The position numbers and the translations under genes were made by a program. A stretch of 64,000 bases of DNA from Staphylococcus edaphicus (GTDB lineage: Bacteria > Bacillota > Bacilli > Staphylococcales > Staphylococcaceae): contig NZ_MRZN01000010.1 of assembly GCF_002614725.1 (NCBI RefSeq), forward strand, positions 1-64,000, in the 5' to 3' direction. The notes beneath the pieces were generated by a model. That model saw nothing but the letters and a program-made list of their open reading frames with translations. It was not told where the DNA came from and did no database searches. The first letter of the stretch is position 1. Every line of letters starts with the position of its first letter. This document shows, one piece after another, positions 47,252 through 57,868 of this stretch.

Positions 47252-48189
47252 ATGATTTAGGAAAAGTTTTTCTTGTTGGTGCTGGACCAGGAAACCCTAT
47301 GTTGCTCACCAAAAAAGCAGAATATTTAATTAGAACAGCAGATATTATATTTTATGATCGGTTAGTTAATCCAGTTATATTACAGATTGCAAATCCCCTT
47401 ACAGAAATTGTCGATGTTGGTAAAAAACCATATCACAAACATATAAATCAAGAAGAAATCAATGAGAAAATCATATTTGCAGCTAAACATCATCAGCGTG
47501 TCGTTAGATTAAAAGGTGGAGACCCATCTATATTTGGGCGCGTGCAAGAAGAAACGCATGCACTTTTCAAACAAAATATAGCATTCGAAATTGTGCCTGG
47601 TATTACGACTGCAAGTGCAGCAGTAGCCAGTTTAGGAATTGGATTGACAGCAAGGAATATTGCCAAAAGTGTCATATTCACTACGGGTTCTTATTGCAAC
47701 GATCAAACTCAAATGTTTGATTTAAAAAGTCTTATGAATGGTGGGACTTTAGCCATATACATGGGTATGAAAAAGTTAACAGATATTTTGGATTATATAT
47801 ACACAGAAGCGCAGATTGATTATCCGGTGGTTATATTAAAACACGTTTCTTTATATAATGAACGAGTAATTTCTGGTAAATTGTCTACAATTGCTAAAAA
47901 AATGAATGAACAACAGTGGCATCAACCTGGTATCTTACTTATTGGTGAATTGTTGGATGAGCAATATATTAGGTATGAAAATATAAAAGATAATAGCTCT
48001 AAAACTTACTTAATTAAAGGCCCCCGAAATAAAGCAATTGAAAAAGTATTCGAACTTTGCGAAACAGGAAATAACTGTTTGTTACAACCAGATAACAATA
48101 TAACTTATCATCAAAGTCAGCTTATGCTATATGAACAATTGCAAGATCAATGGGCGTTTGATGCAGTCATTGAACTAGGGAAATCTTAA
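47242..48189 (+). CDS. Uroporphyrinogen-III C-methyltransferase
   Basis: 315 residues. The SUMT signature is complete: GKVFLVGAGPGNPMLLTKKAEYLIRTADIIFYDRLV at the start, VRLKGGDPSIFGRVQEE and EIVPGITTASAAVASLGI in the middle. Residues beyond about 250 form an extra C-terminal part of uncertain role (possibly a diverged HemD-like remnant). It uses S-adenosylmethionine to make precorrin-2, the first dedicated step to siroheme. Names used elsewhere include cobA, sumT, nirE and cysG. Last gene of the operon. Confidence 0.92.
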   Translation: MPVNDLGKVFLVGAGPGNPMLLTKKAEYLIRTADIIFYDRLVNPVILQIANPLTEIVDVGKKPYHKHINQEEINEKIIFAAKHHQRVVRLKGGDPSIFGRVQEETHALFKQNIAFEIVPGITTASAAVASLGIGLTARNIAKSVIFTTGSYCNDQTQMFDLKSLMNGGTLAIYMGMKKLTDILDYIYTEAQIDYPVVILKHVSLYNERVISGKLSTIAKKMNEQQWHQPGILLIGELLDEQYIRYENIKDNSSKTYLIKGPRNKAIEKVFELCETGNNCLLQPDNNITYHQSQLMLYEQLQDQWAFDAVIELGKS

Positions 48190-48694
48190 TCAAGAAATTC
48201 CATCTAATAAACTGTAATAATGATTTATTTTTAAGATTAAACAAAGAGAAGCAGAAAATTTTCTAATAAAGATCGCGTTATACCATAAGCATTTGAGATT
48301 GATTTATATCTCAGATGCTTATTTTACTATAGGAAAATAACGTATGTGGATATACCTATTTTGAGATTGTAAACCTAGAGCGTTTGCATAAGTTAAATGA
48401 TGATTGATATCACTTTAAAAAAATATTATTTATTGTTGTATCTATTTTTATAATGCACATACTAATTAATATAAAAACCATAATTAACTACAGTTTTCTA
48501 TACAAATACAGAAATCTTATGATAAAAAATAACAATTGCATAGCAATATAAATATATAGTTATTTAAAAATTTACAATAAATTAATTTATTACAATATAA
48601 AATGTGTTATGGTGTATTTATACAGTTATTAATTGGGGAAACAACATTATTTTGAGGAGTGTAATATTCAAAAAAATAATATGAGGTGATTTTA
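48190..48694. other. Intergenic region before the lipase gene, with terminator
   Basis: 505 bp, very AT-rich (particularly 48410-48650), no supportable gene. The terminator of the siroheme-nir operon is at 48286-48325: TAAGCAT-TGAGAT, loop, ATCTCA-ATGCTTA, then TTTTAC. GAGGTGAT precedes the lipase start. Promoter elements are ambiguous in this sequence. Confidence 0.6.
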
Positions 48695-51079
48695 ATGAAC
48701 AAGAATTATGGCAAATTAACAAAAGAGAGCAAGCAAAGATTTAGTATCAGAAAGTATGCTGTAGGTGCAGTATCTGTATTAGCAGGAACATTTTTCTTAA
48801 TGAATGGTGATATTTCAGAAGCAAGTGAAGCAAATAATGATCATGGAGCTAGCTATACAGAGGTAAACAAAGGAATTGATGATGAAAAAAATAATACATT
48901 AACAACAAATCATCAACAAGATACATCTTTAACAAATAACCAAGCAGAAGATACAAATAAAACGTTCAAATTACAATCTGAAACACCTCAGTCAACGAAT
49001 CAAAAACAAAATGAACAAGAAAACCAACAATTAAAAACATTTGCTAAAGAAGAAGTTAATGAAAACCAAGCAGCAGAAGAAAATCAAACAACAGAAGAAA
49101 AAGTAGAGACAGATGAAAATCAAGCAACAGAAGAAGAAGTAGAGACAGATAAAGAAGAAGCAACAGAAGAAGAAGTAGAGACAGATGAAGATCAAGCAAC
49201 AGAAGAAGTAGAGACAGATGAAGACCTAGCAACAGAAGAAGAAATAGAGACAGATGAAGATCAAGCAACAGAAGAAGTAGAGACAGATGAAGATCAAGCA
49301 ACAGAAGAAGAAGTAGAGACAGATGAAGATCAAGCGTCAGACAAAGAAGAAGCAACAGACGAAGACCAAGCAACAGATAAAGAAGAAGCAACAGATGAAG
49401 ATCAAGCAACAGAAGAAATAGAAACAGATGAGGATCAAGCATCAGATAAAGAAGAAACAACAGACGAAGATCAAGCAACAGATAAAGAAGAAGCAACAGA
49501 TGAGGATCAAGCATCAGACAAAGAAGAAGCAACAGACGAAGATCAAGCAACAGATAAAGAAGAAGCAACAGATGAGGATCAAGCATCAGACAAAGAAGAA
49601 GCAACAGACGAAGATCAAGCAACAGATAAAGAAGAAGCAACAGATGAGGATCAAACAACAGATAAAGAAGAAGTAACAGATGAGGATCAAACAACAGATA
49701 AAGAAGAAGTAACAGATAAGGATCAAACAACAGATAAAGAAGAAGTAACAGATGAGGATCAAACAACAGATGACAAAGTGAAACAAGAAAAAGAGCAGGA
49801 AACAGCTGCAACAGATAAAAACATGAAAGAATCTAATGCTCGCCAACGTGCTCAGGTGCAACAAAGTGAAGTAAAACAATTACTTAAATCATCTAAAAAA
49901 GCGGAACAAGGTGAACATATCAATAAACACCCTATTATATTAGTACACGGATTTTTAGGTTTAGTGGGTGATAATAAACCTAGCGTATATCCAAATTATT
50001 GGGGTGGCAAAAAATATAAAGTAAAAGAAGAATTAGAAAAAGCCGGCTACGAAGTTTATGAAGCAAGTGTAGGTGCATTTAGCAGTAACTATGATCGTGC
50101 AGTTGAGTTATATCACTTTATAAAAGGTGGTAAAGTCGACTATGGGGCAGCGCATGCAGCCAAATATGGACATGATAGATATGGCAATGAATATGAAGGT
50201 GTTATGCCAGATTGGCAACCAGGACAAAAAGTACATTTAGTTGGTCACAGTATGGGCGGACAAACGATTCGTTTATTAGAACAATTTTTACGTTTTGGTA
50301 ATCCAGAAGAAATTAAATATCAAAAAGAACATGGCGGTACGATTTCACCTTTATTCCAAGGTCAAAAAGATAATATGATATCTTCAATAACAACATTAGG
50401 AACACCTCATAAAGGTTCTCAAGCCTCAGATAAATTAGCGAACAGAGACCTTGCTAAGAAGTTAATGAATGATGTTGGTAAATTAGGCGGAAATAAAGCT
50501 TCAGATGTTGATTTAGGATTTGGACACTGGGGATTAAAACAAAAACCAGATGAAAGTTATTTAGATTATGTAAAAAGAGTTAAGGACAGTCCTCTATGGG
50601 ATACAGAAGATAATGCGGTAAGAGACTTAACGACTTTTGGTGCAGAAGATTTAAATTTAAATACATCTATTAATCCTAATATTGTCTATACGTCTTATGC
50701 AGGTCAAGCTTCTCATGCTGGACCATTAGGTAATCACCGTCCTAATATTGGTCAATATTTCCTAATGAATCTGACGAGTAATTTAATTGGTTCAGATAGC
50801 AAAGTAGAATGGAAAGAAAACGACGGTGTTGTGCCAGTCATTTCTGCGCTCAATCCAACTGGTCAAAAAGCTAAAAATGTAGATGATATTTCAAAAGCAA
50901 CTGAAAAAGGTGTATGGCAAGTATTACCTATTAAAAAGAATTGGGATCATGTAGATTTTATTGGCATTGATGACTTAGATCATAAAAGAACAGGTGAAGA
51001 ATTAGAAGCCTTTTATACAGGTATCGTTGATCATTTAATGCGCGTAGAAGAGCAAGATGAGGAAAACGTTGCAGTATAG
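48695..51079 (+). CDS. Secreted lipase/esterase precursor with YSIRK signal and repeat-rich pro-region
   Basis: 794 residues from the ATG at 48695 (GAGGTGAT upstream). YSIRK-type signal peptide ([20 protein letters not shown], residues 15-34) with cleavage near SEASEA. The pro-region to about residue 400 is extremely acidic and includes the repeats listed separately. The mature lipase starts near residue 408: [18 protein letters not shown], the catalytic serine Ser519 in GHSMGGQ, zinc-site residues and a C-terminal DHVDFIGID containing the catalytic His. Staphylococcal lipases usually have pro-regions of about 200-250 residues, so this one is much longer. It resembles large surface-associated lipases such as S. 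saprophyticus Ssp, but identity is not proven. Confidence 0.93.
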   Translation: MNKNYGKLTKESKQRFSIRKYAVGAVSVLAGTFFLMNGDISEASEANNDHGASYTEVNKGIDDEKNNTLTTNHQQDTSLTNNQAEDTNKTFKLQSETPQSTNQKQNEQENQQLKTFAKEEVNENQAAEENQTTEEKVETDENQATEEEVETDKEEATEEEVETDEDQATEEVETDEDLATEEEIETDEDQATEEVETDEDQATEEEVETDEDQASDKEEATDEDQATDKEEATDEDQATEEIETDEDQASDKEETTDEDQATDKEEATDEDQASDKEEATDEDQATDKEEATDEDQASDKEEATDEDQATDKEEATDEDQTTDKEEVTDEDQTTDKEEVTDKDQTTDKEEVTDEDQTTDDKVKQEKEQETAATDKNMKESNARQRAQVQQSEVKQLLKSSKKAEQGEHINKHPIILVHGFLGLVGDNKPSVYPNYWGGKKYKVKEELEKAGYEVYEASVGAFSSNYDRAVELYHFIKGGKVDYGAAHAAKYGHDRYGNEYEGVMPDWQPGQKVHLVGHSMGGQTIRLLEQFLRFGNPEEIKYQKEHGGTISPLFQGQKDNMISSITTLGTPHKGSQASDKLANRDLAKKLMNDVGKLGGNKASDVDLGFGHWGLKQKPDESYLDYVKRVKDSPLWDTEDNAVRDLTTFGAEDLNLNTSINPNIVYTSYAGQASHAGPLGNHRPNIGQYFLMNLTSNLIGSDSKVEWKENDGVVPVISALNPTGQKAKNVDDISKATEKGVWQVLPIKKNWDHVDFIGIDDLDHKRTGEELEAFYTGIVDHLMRVEEQDEENVAV
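49107..49770 (+). repeat. In-frame tandem repeats in the lipase pro-region
   Basis: Acidic repeats built from DEDQAT-(D)KEEAT and [11 protein letters not shown] variants. Three near-identical 72-bp units lie at 49427-49498, 49499-49570 and 49571-49642, followed by 36-bp units at 49643, 49679 and 49715. Differences between units are very few, pointing to recent duplication. Every unit length is a multiple of three, so changes in copy number keep the frame. Confidence 0.93.
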
Positions 51080-51217
51080 AGCATGAAATATAAAGATTTA
51101 AAATAACATAAATTTGATAGTTAAAGCTTCCTTTACGCTATTTATGAGTATGACACATGGTTGATCAATATCAACATTGAGCATATTCATTAAAAAGTGT
51201 AAGGGAAGTTTTTGTTT

Positions 51218-51247
51218 ATACCCACTAAGAAATTAGTGGGTATTTTC
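51218..51247 (+). terminator. Lipase gene terminator
   Basis: ATACCCACTAA-GAAA-TTAGTGGGTAT is a perfect 11-bp stem followed by TTTTC. Confidence 0.9.
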
Positions 51248-51253
51248 ATGTAA

Positions 51254-51298
51254 TTAGGTAAATCCCTAATATTTAGACTATGTGAAAAAATGTACAAT
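51254..51298 (+). promoter_or_regulatory. narG promoter: NreC-like and Rex-like sites
   Basis: TTAGGTAAATCCCTAA (51254-51269) matches the NreC palindrome with one mismatch and is centred about 43.5 bp upstream of a predicted start near 51305 (-10 TACAAT at 51293-51298). ATGTGAAAAAATGTACAA at 51280-51297 is 15 of 18 to the Rex consensus and overlaps the -10. Activation by NreC under low oxygen with nitrate is the known mode in S. carnosus; the Rex site is only a candidate. Confidence 0.72.
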
Positions 51299-51374
51299 CA
51301 AGTTAAGAAGTTGCATTAATTAATATATGAGGTTCTGCAATGAGTTTTATTAATTATGTAAGAAGGAGATAACT

Positions 51375-54300
51375 ATGAAAAAATTGGGATTACAATTCTT
51401 CAAGCCAACAGAAAAATTTAATGGTGACTGGTCAATCTTAGAAAGTAAAAGTCGTGAATGGGAAAAAATGTATAGAGAACGTTGGAGTCATGACAAAGTA
51501 GTAAGAACGACACATGGAGTGAATTGTACGGGGTCTTGTTCTTGGAAGGTGTTTGTGAAAAATGGTGTGATTACTTGGGAAAATCAACAAACCGACTATC
51601 CTAGTTGTGGACCAGACTTACCTGAATTTGAACCACGCGGTTGTCCTAGGGGTGCTTCTTTTTCTTGGTATGAGTATAGTCCTTTACGCATTCGCTATCC
51701 TTATATTCGTGGGAAGTTATGGGAACTATGGACAGAAGCATTAGAGACACATGAAAACAATACCGTAGCTGCTTGGGCTTCAATTGTTGAAAATGAAGAA
51801 AAAGCTAAGATATACAAACAAGCAAGAGGTAAGGGTGGATTAGTTAGAACAAATTGGAAAGATGTTTCTAAACTTATATCAGCTCAAATCATTTATACAA
51901 TTAAGAAATATGGGCCAGATAGATTGGCTGGTTTTACACCAATTCCTGCAATGTCAATGTTAAGTTACGCTTCTGGTGCGCGTTTTATGAGTTTGCTAGG
52001 TGGAGAAATGTTGAGTTTTTATGATTGGTATGCTGATTTACCGCCAGCGTCTCCACAAATATGGGGTGAACAAACAGATGTGCCAGAATCTAGTGACTGG
52101 TACAACGCAGCTTATATTATGATGTGGGGATCTAATGTACCCTTAACAAGAACACCAGACGCGCATTTTATGACAGAAGTTCGCTATAAAGGTACAAAAG
52201 TAGTATCAGTTGCACCTGATTATGCAGAAAATGTTAAATTTGCTGACAACTGGTTAGCGCCAAATCCTGGAACAGACGCGGCAGTGGCACAAGCGATGAC
52301 ACATGTTATTTTACAAGAACATTATGTCAATGAACCTAATGACTATTTTATTAATTACGCAAAACAATATACGGATATGCCATTTGTCCTTATGTTAGAT
52401 GAAGATAAAAACGGCTTAAAAGCTGGGCGTTTCTTACGGGCACATGATTTAGGTCAATCTACTGAAAATAGCGAGTGGAAGCCTGTGGTTTTTGATAAAT
52501 TAGCAAAACAAATAACAGTTCCAAATGGTACGATGGGTCAACGTTGGGAAGAAGGCAAACAATGGAATTTGAAACTTGAAAATGAAGAAGGTAATCAAAT
52601 CGACCCAGCAATGAGTTTTGCCGAAGATGAATATGAATTAAAACATATACAGTTTCCATTTTTTAATAATGAAGGTAACGGCATATTTGAGCGTCCAATT
52701 GCCGTTCAAAAACTTAAATTAGCAAATGGTGAAGAGAAATACGTGACTACAGTGTTTGATTTGATAACAAGTCAGTATGGTGTGAAACGTTTCAATCATG
52801 AATTAGAGGCATCAGGCTATGATGATGCAGCATCTTATTATACGCCAGCATGGCAAGAAAAAATCACGGGTGTGAAAAAAAGTGTTGTGACCCAAGTTGG
52901 TCGAGAGTTTGCACAAAATGCAATAGATACTAACGGACGTTCAATGATTATCATGGGAGCTGGTATTAATCATTGGTTTAACTCGGATACGATTTACCGT
53001 TCCATTTTAAATTTAGTATTACTTTGCGGCTGCCAAGGCGTAAACGGCGGGGGGTGGGCACATTATGTTGGTCAGGAAAAATGTCGCCCAATTGAAGGGT
53101 GGAATACCATTGCTTTTGCGAAAGATTGGCAAGCACCACCACGTTTACAAAACGGCACAAGTTGGTTCTACTTTGCAACAGACCAATGGAAATATGAAGA
53201 ATCAAATATCGATAGTTTGAAATCTCCATTGGCAGAAAATATTAAACATCAACATCCTGCTGATTACAATGTCTTAGCTGCTAGATGTGGTTGGTTGCCC
53301 TCTTATCCTCAATTTGATAGAAACAGTTTATCTTTTGGTGAGGAAGCGAAAGACGCTGGAGAATTTAATAATGAAGCAATCATGAAACGGGCGATTGAGT
53401 CCGTGAAGTCTAGAGAAACGAAATTTGCAATTGAAGATCCAGATTCAAAACAGAATCATCCAAAAACATTGTTCCTTTGGCGCTCTAATTTAATATCAAG
53501 TTCTGCTAAAGGACAAGAATACTTTATGAAACACTTACTCGGTGCGAAATCAGGTTTATTAGCTGAGCCAAACGAAGAGGTGAAACCAGAAGAAATTCAA
53601 TGGAGAGAAGATACAGAAGGTAAACTGGATTTGCTTGTATCGCTTGATTTTAGAATGACATCCACACCATTGTATTCAGATATAGTTTTACCTGCTGCAA
53701 CCTGGTATGAAAAACATGACTTGTCATCGACAGATATGCACCCATTTGTACACCCATTTAATCCGGCGATAGACCCATTATGGGAATCACGTTCAGATTG
53801 GGATATTTTTAAGACATTGAGTAAAGAAATCTCAGAAATGGCTAAAATACATCTTAAAGGTGTTTATAAAGATGTTGTTACCGCACCACTTGCACACGAT
53901 TCAAAACAAGAAATATCTAATGTGAATGGCATAATTAAAGATTGGACGAAGGGTGAAATTGAAGCAATACCTGGAAAAACAATGCCAGGTTTTGCAGTAG
54001 TCGATAGGGATTATACTAAAATATTTGATAAATACGTTACAGTAGGGCCTTTATTAGAAAAAGCTAAAATAGGGGCTCATGGCGTAAGTTTCTTAGTAGC
54101 AGAACAATATGAAGAGTTAAAAAGCATGGTTGGAACGTGGAATGAAGAAGGCGAGGATTCCATAAAAAATAATAGACCAAGATTAGATACTGCAAGACGA
54201 GCTGCAGACGTTGTATTAAATTTATCTTCAGCTACCAATGGTAAGTTATCGCAAAAATCTTATGAAGATTTAGAACAACAAACAGGTATGCCGTTGAAAG

Positions 54301-55058
54301 ATATTTCAAGTGAACGCGCATCAGAAAAAATTTCATTTTTAAATATAACTGCTCAACCCCGAGAAGTCATTCCAACAGCTGTGTTCCCGGGCTCAAATAA
54401 AAATGGTAAACGTTATTCACCATTTACTACTAATATAGAACGTTTAATTCCATTTAGAACATTAACAGGACGACAAAGTTATTACGTTGACCATGAAGTG
54501 TTCCAGCAATTCGGAGAAAGTTTACCTGTGTATAAACCAACTTTACCACCAATGGTATTTGGTACGAGAGACAAGAAAGTAACGGGAGATGAAAGTACGC
54601 TTGTCTTACGCTATTTAACACCACATGGTAAATGGAATATCCACTCCACTTATCAAGATAACCAACATATGTTGACTTTATTTAGAGGTGGTCCAACTGT
54701 ATGGCTTTCCAATGAGGATGCAGAAAGAAATGATATCAAAGATAATGACTGGTTAGAAATATATAACCGAAATGGTGTTGTAACAGCAAGAGCAGTCGTA
54801 TCTCATAGAATGCCAAGAGGCACGATGTTTATGTATCATGCTCAAGATAAACATATTGAAACGCCAGGGTCACAAATAACAGAAACAAGGGGTGGTTCAC
54901 ATAATGCCCCCACACGTATTCATTTAAAGCCAACACAACTTGTTGGAGGTTATGCACAAATTAGTTATCACTTTAACTACTATGGACCAATAGGGAATCA
55001 GAGAGATGTTTATGTAGCAGTAAGAAAGCTGAAGGAGGTTGACTGGCTTGAAGATTAA
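51375..55058 (+). CDS. narG: Respiratory nitrate reductase alpha subunit
   Basis: 1227 residues. The N-terminal [4Fe-4S] ligands His47, Cys51, Cys55 and Cys90 are in THGVNCTGSCSWK and EPRGCPRGAS. The molybdopterin-binding domains follow, including GGEMLSFYDWYADLPPASPQ, which supplies the Asp ligand region for Mo, and YGPIGNQRDVYV at the end. It reduces nitrate to nitrite on the cytoplasmic side with electrons from NarI/NarH. First gene of narGHJI; AGAAGGAGAT precedes the ATG. It overlaps narH by 11 bases. Confidence 0.96.
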   Translation: MKKLGLQFFKPTEKFNGDWSILESKSREWEKMYRERWSHDKVVRTTHGVNCTGSCSWKVFVKNGVITWENQQTDYPSCGPDLPEFEPRGCPRGASFSWYEYSPLRIRYPYIRGKLWELWTEALETHENNTVAAWASIVENEEKAKIYKQARGKGGLVRTNWKDVSKLISAQIIYTIKKYGPDRLAGFTPIPAMSMLSYASGARFMSLLGGEMLSFYDWYADLPPASPQIWGEQTDVPESSDWYNAAYIMMWGSNVPLTRTPDAHFMTEVRYKGTKVVSVAPDYAENVKFADNWLAPNPGTDAAVAQAMTHVILQEHYVNEPNDYFINYAKQYTDMPFVLMLDEDKNGLKAGRFLRAHDLGQSTENSEWKPVVFDKLAKQITVPNGTMGQRWEEGKQWNLKLENEEGNQIDPAMSFAEDEYELKHIQFPFFNNEGNGIFERPIAVQKLKLANGEEKYVTTVFDLITSQYGVKRFNHELEASGYDDAASYYTPAWQEKITGVKKSVVTQVGREFAQNAIDTNGRSMIIMGAGINHWFNSDTIYRSILNLVLLCGCQGVNGGGWAHYVGQEKCRPIEGWNTIAFAKDWQAPPRLQNGTSWFYFATDQWKYEESNIDSLKSPLAENIKHQHPADYNVLAARCGWLPSYPQFDRNSLSFGEEAKDAGEFNNEAIMKRAIESVKSRETKFAIEDPDSKQNHPKTLFLWRSNLISSSAKGQEYFMKHLLGAKSGLLAEPNEEVKPEEIQWREDTEGKLDLLVSLDFRMTSTPLYSDIVLPAATWYEKHDLSSTDMHPFVHPFNPAIDPLWESRSDWDIFKTLSKEISEMAKIHLKGVYKDVVTAPLAHDSKQEISNVNGIIKDWTKGEIEAIPGKTMPGFAVVDRDYTKIFDKYVTVGPLLEKAKIGAHGVSFLVAEQYEELKSMVGTWNEEGEDSIKNNRPRLDTARRAADVVLNLSSATNGKLSQKSYEDLEQQTGMPLKDISSERASEKISFLNITAQPREVIPTAVFPGSNKNGKRYSPFTTNIERLIPFRTLTGRQSYYVDHEVFQQFGESLPVYKPTLPPMVFGTRDKKVTGDESTLVLRYLTPHGKWNIHSTYQDNQHMLTLFRGGPTVWLSNEDAERNDIKDNDWLEIYNRNGVVTARAVVSHRMPRGTMFMYHAQDKHIETPGSQITETRGGSHNAPTRIHLKPTQLVGGYAQISYHFNYYGPIGNQRDVYVAVRKLKEVDWLED

Positions 55059-56616
55059 AGCACAAATTGCAATGGTGTTAAATTTAGATAAATGTATAGG
55101 GTGTCACACGTGCAGTGTTACTTGTAAGAGTACGTGGACTAACCGTCCTGGTGCGGAATACATGTGGTTTAACAACGTAGAAACGAAGCCTGGTATTGGT
55201 TATCCTAAACAATGGGAAGATCAAGAGCAATATAAGGGCGGTTGGTATTTAAATAAAAAAGGTAAATTAGAACTGAAATCAGGCAGTAAGTTATCGAAAA
55301 TTGCTCTAGGGAAAATATTTTACAATCCTAATATGCCAGTGATTAAAGATTACTATGAGCCTTGGACTTATAATTATGAAAATCTTACAACAGCAAAAGC
55401 TGGAAATCACTCTCCGGTAGCTACAGCCCATTCGTTGATCTCGGGTGATAAATTAAACTTAGAATGGGGACCAAACTGGGAAGATGATTTGGCAGGTGGT
55501 CATGTTACTGGACCAGAAGATCCCAATATTAAACGTATTGAAGAAGATATTAAATTTCAATTTGATCAAACATTTATGATGTATTTACCTAGGTTATGTG
55601 AACATTGTTTGAACCCAAGTTGTGTAGCATCATGTCCATCTGGAGCAATGTATAAACGTGACGAAGATGGAATTGTACTTGTAGATCAGGATGCTTGTCG
55701 TGGTTGGAGATATTGTATGACAGGTTGCCCATACAAAAAAGTATATTTCAACTGGAAAACAAATAAAGCAGAGAAATGTACATTCTGCTTCCCTCGTATT
55801 GAGGCAGGGATGCCAACGGTATGTTCAGAAACGTGCACGGGTAGAATGCGTTATTTAGGCGTATTACTTTATGATGCTGATAGAGTAGAAGAAGCTGCTA
55901 CAGCTGAAAACGAACAAGAATTATACGAAAAACAATTGGATTTATTTTTGAATCCTTTTGATGAAACAGTAATAGAACAAGCACAAAAAGATGGAGTCTC
56001 ATTAGAATGGATAGAAGCTGCTCAGAATTCTCCAGTCTATAAATTAGCTATTGAATATAAATTAGCATTTCCTTTACATCCAGAATATCGCACGATGCCA
56101 ATGGTATGGTATTGTCCACAACTTAGCCCTATTATGAGTTATTTTGAAGGACAAACTGCAGCAAAGGCGAATCGAAATCCTGATATGATTTTTCCGGCAA
56201 TTGAAGAAATGAGGTTACCAATTCAATATTTGGCTAACTTATTTACAGCAGGTGATACTGTACCAGTGAAATCTGCATTACAACGTATGGCAATGATGAG
56301 AAGTTACATGCGTGCACAGGTTACTAATAAACCTTTTGAAGTTAATAAGTTAACAAGAGTAGGTTTAACTGAACGTCAAACAAAAGATATGTACCGACTG
56401 TTAGCTATTGCAAAACATGAAGATCGATTTGTAATACCTACTTCTCATAAAGAGATGTATATGGACACGTATCGAGATCAAGGCAGTCAAGGATATAGTG
56501 GAGAATACTTTGGTTCAAATTGTGAGGGATGTGGCGTGCCTGTAACTACTGCTTCTGGGAAATCTAGCCAGGAAATCTATAACGATAATTTCTATGGAGG
56601 GATTTTCCGTGATTAA
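55048..56616 (+). CDS. narH: Respiratory nitrate reductase beta subunit
   Basis: 522 residues with TTG start at 55048 (AAGGAGG nine bases upstream), matching the usual N-terminus MKIKAQIAMVLNLDKC. Four iron-sulfur centres are supplied by CIGCHTCSVTCK, CEHCLNPSCVASC, CRGWRYCMTGCPYKK and CTFCFPRI...CSETC; the tryptophan in CRGWRYC is the position that makes one cluster [3Fe-4S]. It passes electrons from NarI haems to NarG. It overlaps narG and narJ. Confidence 0.96.
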   Translation: MKIKAQIAMVLNLDKCIGCHTCSVTCKSTWTNRPGAEYMWFNNVETKPGIGYPKQWEDQEQYKGGWYLNKKGKLELKSGSKLSKIALGKIFYNPNMPVIKDYYEPWTYNYENLTTAKAGNHSPVATAHSLISGDKLNLEWGPNWEDDLAGGHVTGPEDPNIKRIEEDIKFQFDQTFMMYLPRLCEHCLNPSCVASCPSGAMYKRDEDGIVLVDQDACRGWRYCMTGCPYKKVYFNWKTNKAEKCTFCFPRIEAGMPTVCSETCTGRMRYLGVLLYDADRVEEAATAENEQELYEKQLDLFLNPFDETVIEQAQKDGVSLEWIEAAQNSPVYKLAIEYKLAFPLHPEYRTMPMVWYCPQLSPIMSYFEGQTAAKANRNPDMIFPAIEEMRLPIQYLANLFTAGDTVPVKSALQRMAMMRSYMRAQVTNKPFEVNKLTRVGLTERQTKDMYRLLAIAKHEDRFVIPTSHKEMYMDTYRDQGSQGYSGEYFGSNCEGCGVPVTTASGKSSQEIYNDNFYGGIFRD

Positions 56617-57184
56617 TTTAGCGAAGTTTAACAAGTATCAAGAGACATTCGGATATTTGGCTCAGCAACTTGCCTTTCCAGAAAAGTTAACGCTTCATCC
56701 AAAAATATTTGAAGACGTTATTAATTCACAACATCCTGCTTATGAAGATTTGATAAAATATAGAGAACAAATGTATGAACTCAGTTTATTACAAATAAAG
56801 CAATTATACTCAGAAACATTTGATTTCAATAAAACTGCTCCACTTTACATGACCTATAATAAATTTGATACACAAAAAGAGCGAGGGCAATTATTAGCTA
56901 AGTTAAAAGTATTATATGAAATGTTTGGATTGAAAATGGTAGATAACGAATTGTCTGATTTTCTACCATTAATGCTTGAATTTTTATATATCGCACAGTG
57001 GGAGAATGATCCACGAGCAAACGCGAACATTGAATTTGTCATTATGATTATTGAGGACGGCACTTATGCAATGGCAAAGCAGTTTGCAGAAGAGCATAGT
57101 CCATATTATTTCTTGGTAAAAAGTTTGAGAGAAACGTTAAAAGCTTGTATAAACCTTACAAATGAGGTGACACAACATGTTTAA
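56609..57184 (+). CDS. narJ: Nitrate reductase assembly chaperone
   Basis: 191 residues with GTG start at 56609 behind TGGAGGG, eight bases before the narH stop. TorD/NarJ-fold helical protein (YQETFGYLAQQLAFPEKL, then LPLMLEFLYIAQWENDPRAN and LKACINL). NarJ binds apo-NarG and aids cofactor insertion before membrane docking. The end overlaps narI by eight bases. Confidence 0.92.
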   Translation: MINLAKFNKYQETFGYLAQQLAFPEKLTLHPKIFEDVINSQHPAYEDLIKYREQMYELSLLQIKQLYSETFDFNKTAPLYMTYNKFDTQKERGQLLAKLKVLYEMFGLKMVDNELSDFLPLMLEFLYIAQWENDPRANANIEFVIMIIEDGTYAMAKQFAEEHSPYYFLVKSLRETLKACINLTNEVTQHV

Positions 57185-57854
57185 TCAATTTTTATGGGTG
57201 ATTTTGCCTTATTTATGCCTAGCAATATTTTTTATTGGTCATCTTTCTAGATATAAGTTTGATAAATTTTCTTGGACTGCAAAATCTAGTGAATTCATAG
57301 AAAAGAAACAACTTAAATGGGGCAGTTTAATGTTTCATTTGGGTATTATTCCTGTAGCAATGGGACATATAGTAGGTTTGTTTATTCCTGCTTCTTGGCT
57401 AACAGCAGTAGGTGTTAGTGATCATTTATACCATATTGGCGCTGTTTATATTGGGAGTATTTTTGGTATAATAACACTGATTGGTATGTTGTTATTAACT
57501 GTACGACGAGTAACGATAAAAAATATTAGAAGTTTAAGTTCTGCATCAGATATCATTGTTAATTTTTTATTATTAGCAATCGTTTTTATGGGTTGTTATG
57601 CAACACTCGTAACTAATGCAACGACACCATCATTTGATTATCGAGAGACAATATCAATTTGGTTCAGACAGTTATTTATATTTTCTCCAGATGCTGATTT
57701 AATGTTACAGGTGCCACTTGCTTTTAAAACACATATTCTATTAGGCTTTATTATTATGGCATTTTGGCCATTCACCAGACTAGTACATGTATGGAGTGTG
57801 CCACTTACTTATGCAACCCGTAGCTACATTATTTATCGTAAACACAAAGTTTGA
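57177..57854 (+). CDS. narI: Respiratory nitrate reductase gamma subunit (cytochrome b)
   Basis: 225 residues, five membrane segments. Haem-ligand histidines are expected in LMFHLGIIPVAMGHIVGLFIP and in FKTHILLGFIIMAFWPFTRLVHVW, as in NarI proteins. It takes electrons from menaquinol and passes them to NarH. Last structural gene of narGHJI; nreA begins 14 bases later, so nreABC are probably part of the same transcript. Confidence 0.95.
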   Translation: MFNQFLWVILPYLCLAIFFIGHLSRYKFDKFSWTAKSSEFIEKKQLKWGSLMFHLGIIPVAMGHIVGLFIPASWLTAVGVSDHLYHIGAVYIGSIFGIITLIGMLLLTVRRVTIKNIRSLSSASDIIVNFLLLAIVFMGCYATLVTNATTPSFDYRETISIWFRQLFIFSPDADLMLQVPLAFKTHILLGFIIMAFWPFTRLVHVWSVPLTYATRSYIIYRKHKV

Positions 57855-57868
57855 ATGGAGGCGATAAG

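Noticed and set aside
49056..49811. A 251-codon leucine-rich open frame on the minus strand, and a further open plus-strand frame, inside the lipase pro-region
   Set aside because: Low-complexity GAA/GAT/CAA repeats lack stops in several frames by composition. There is no ribosome site or recognisable domain, and the lipase frame explains the region.
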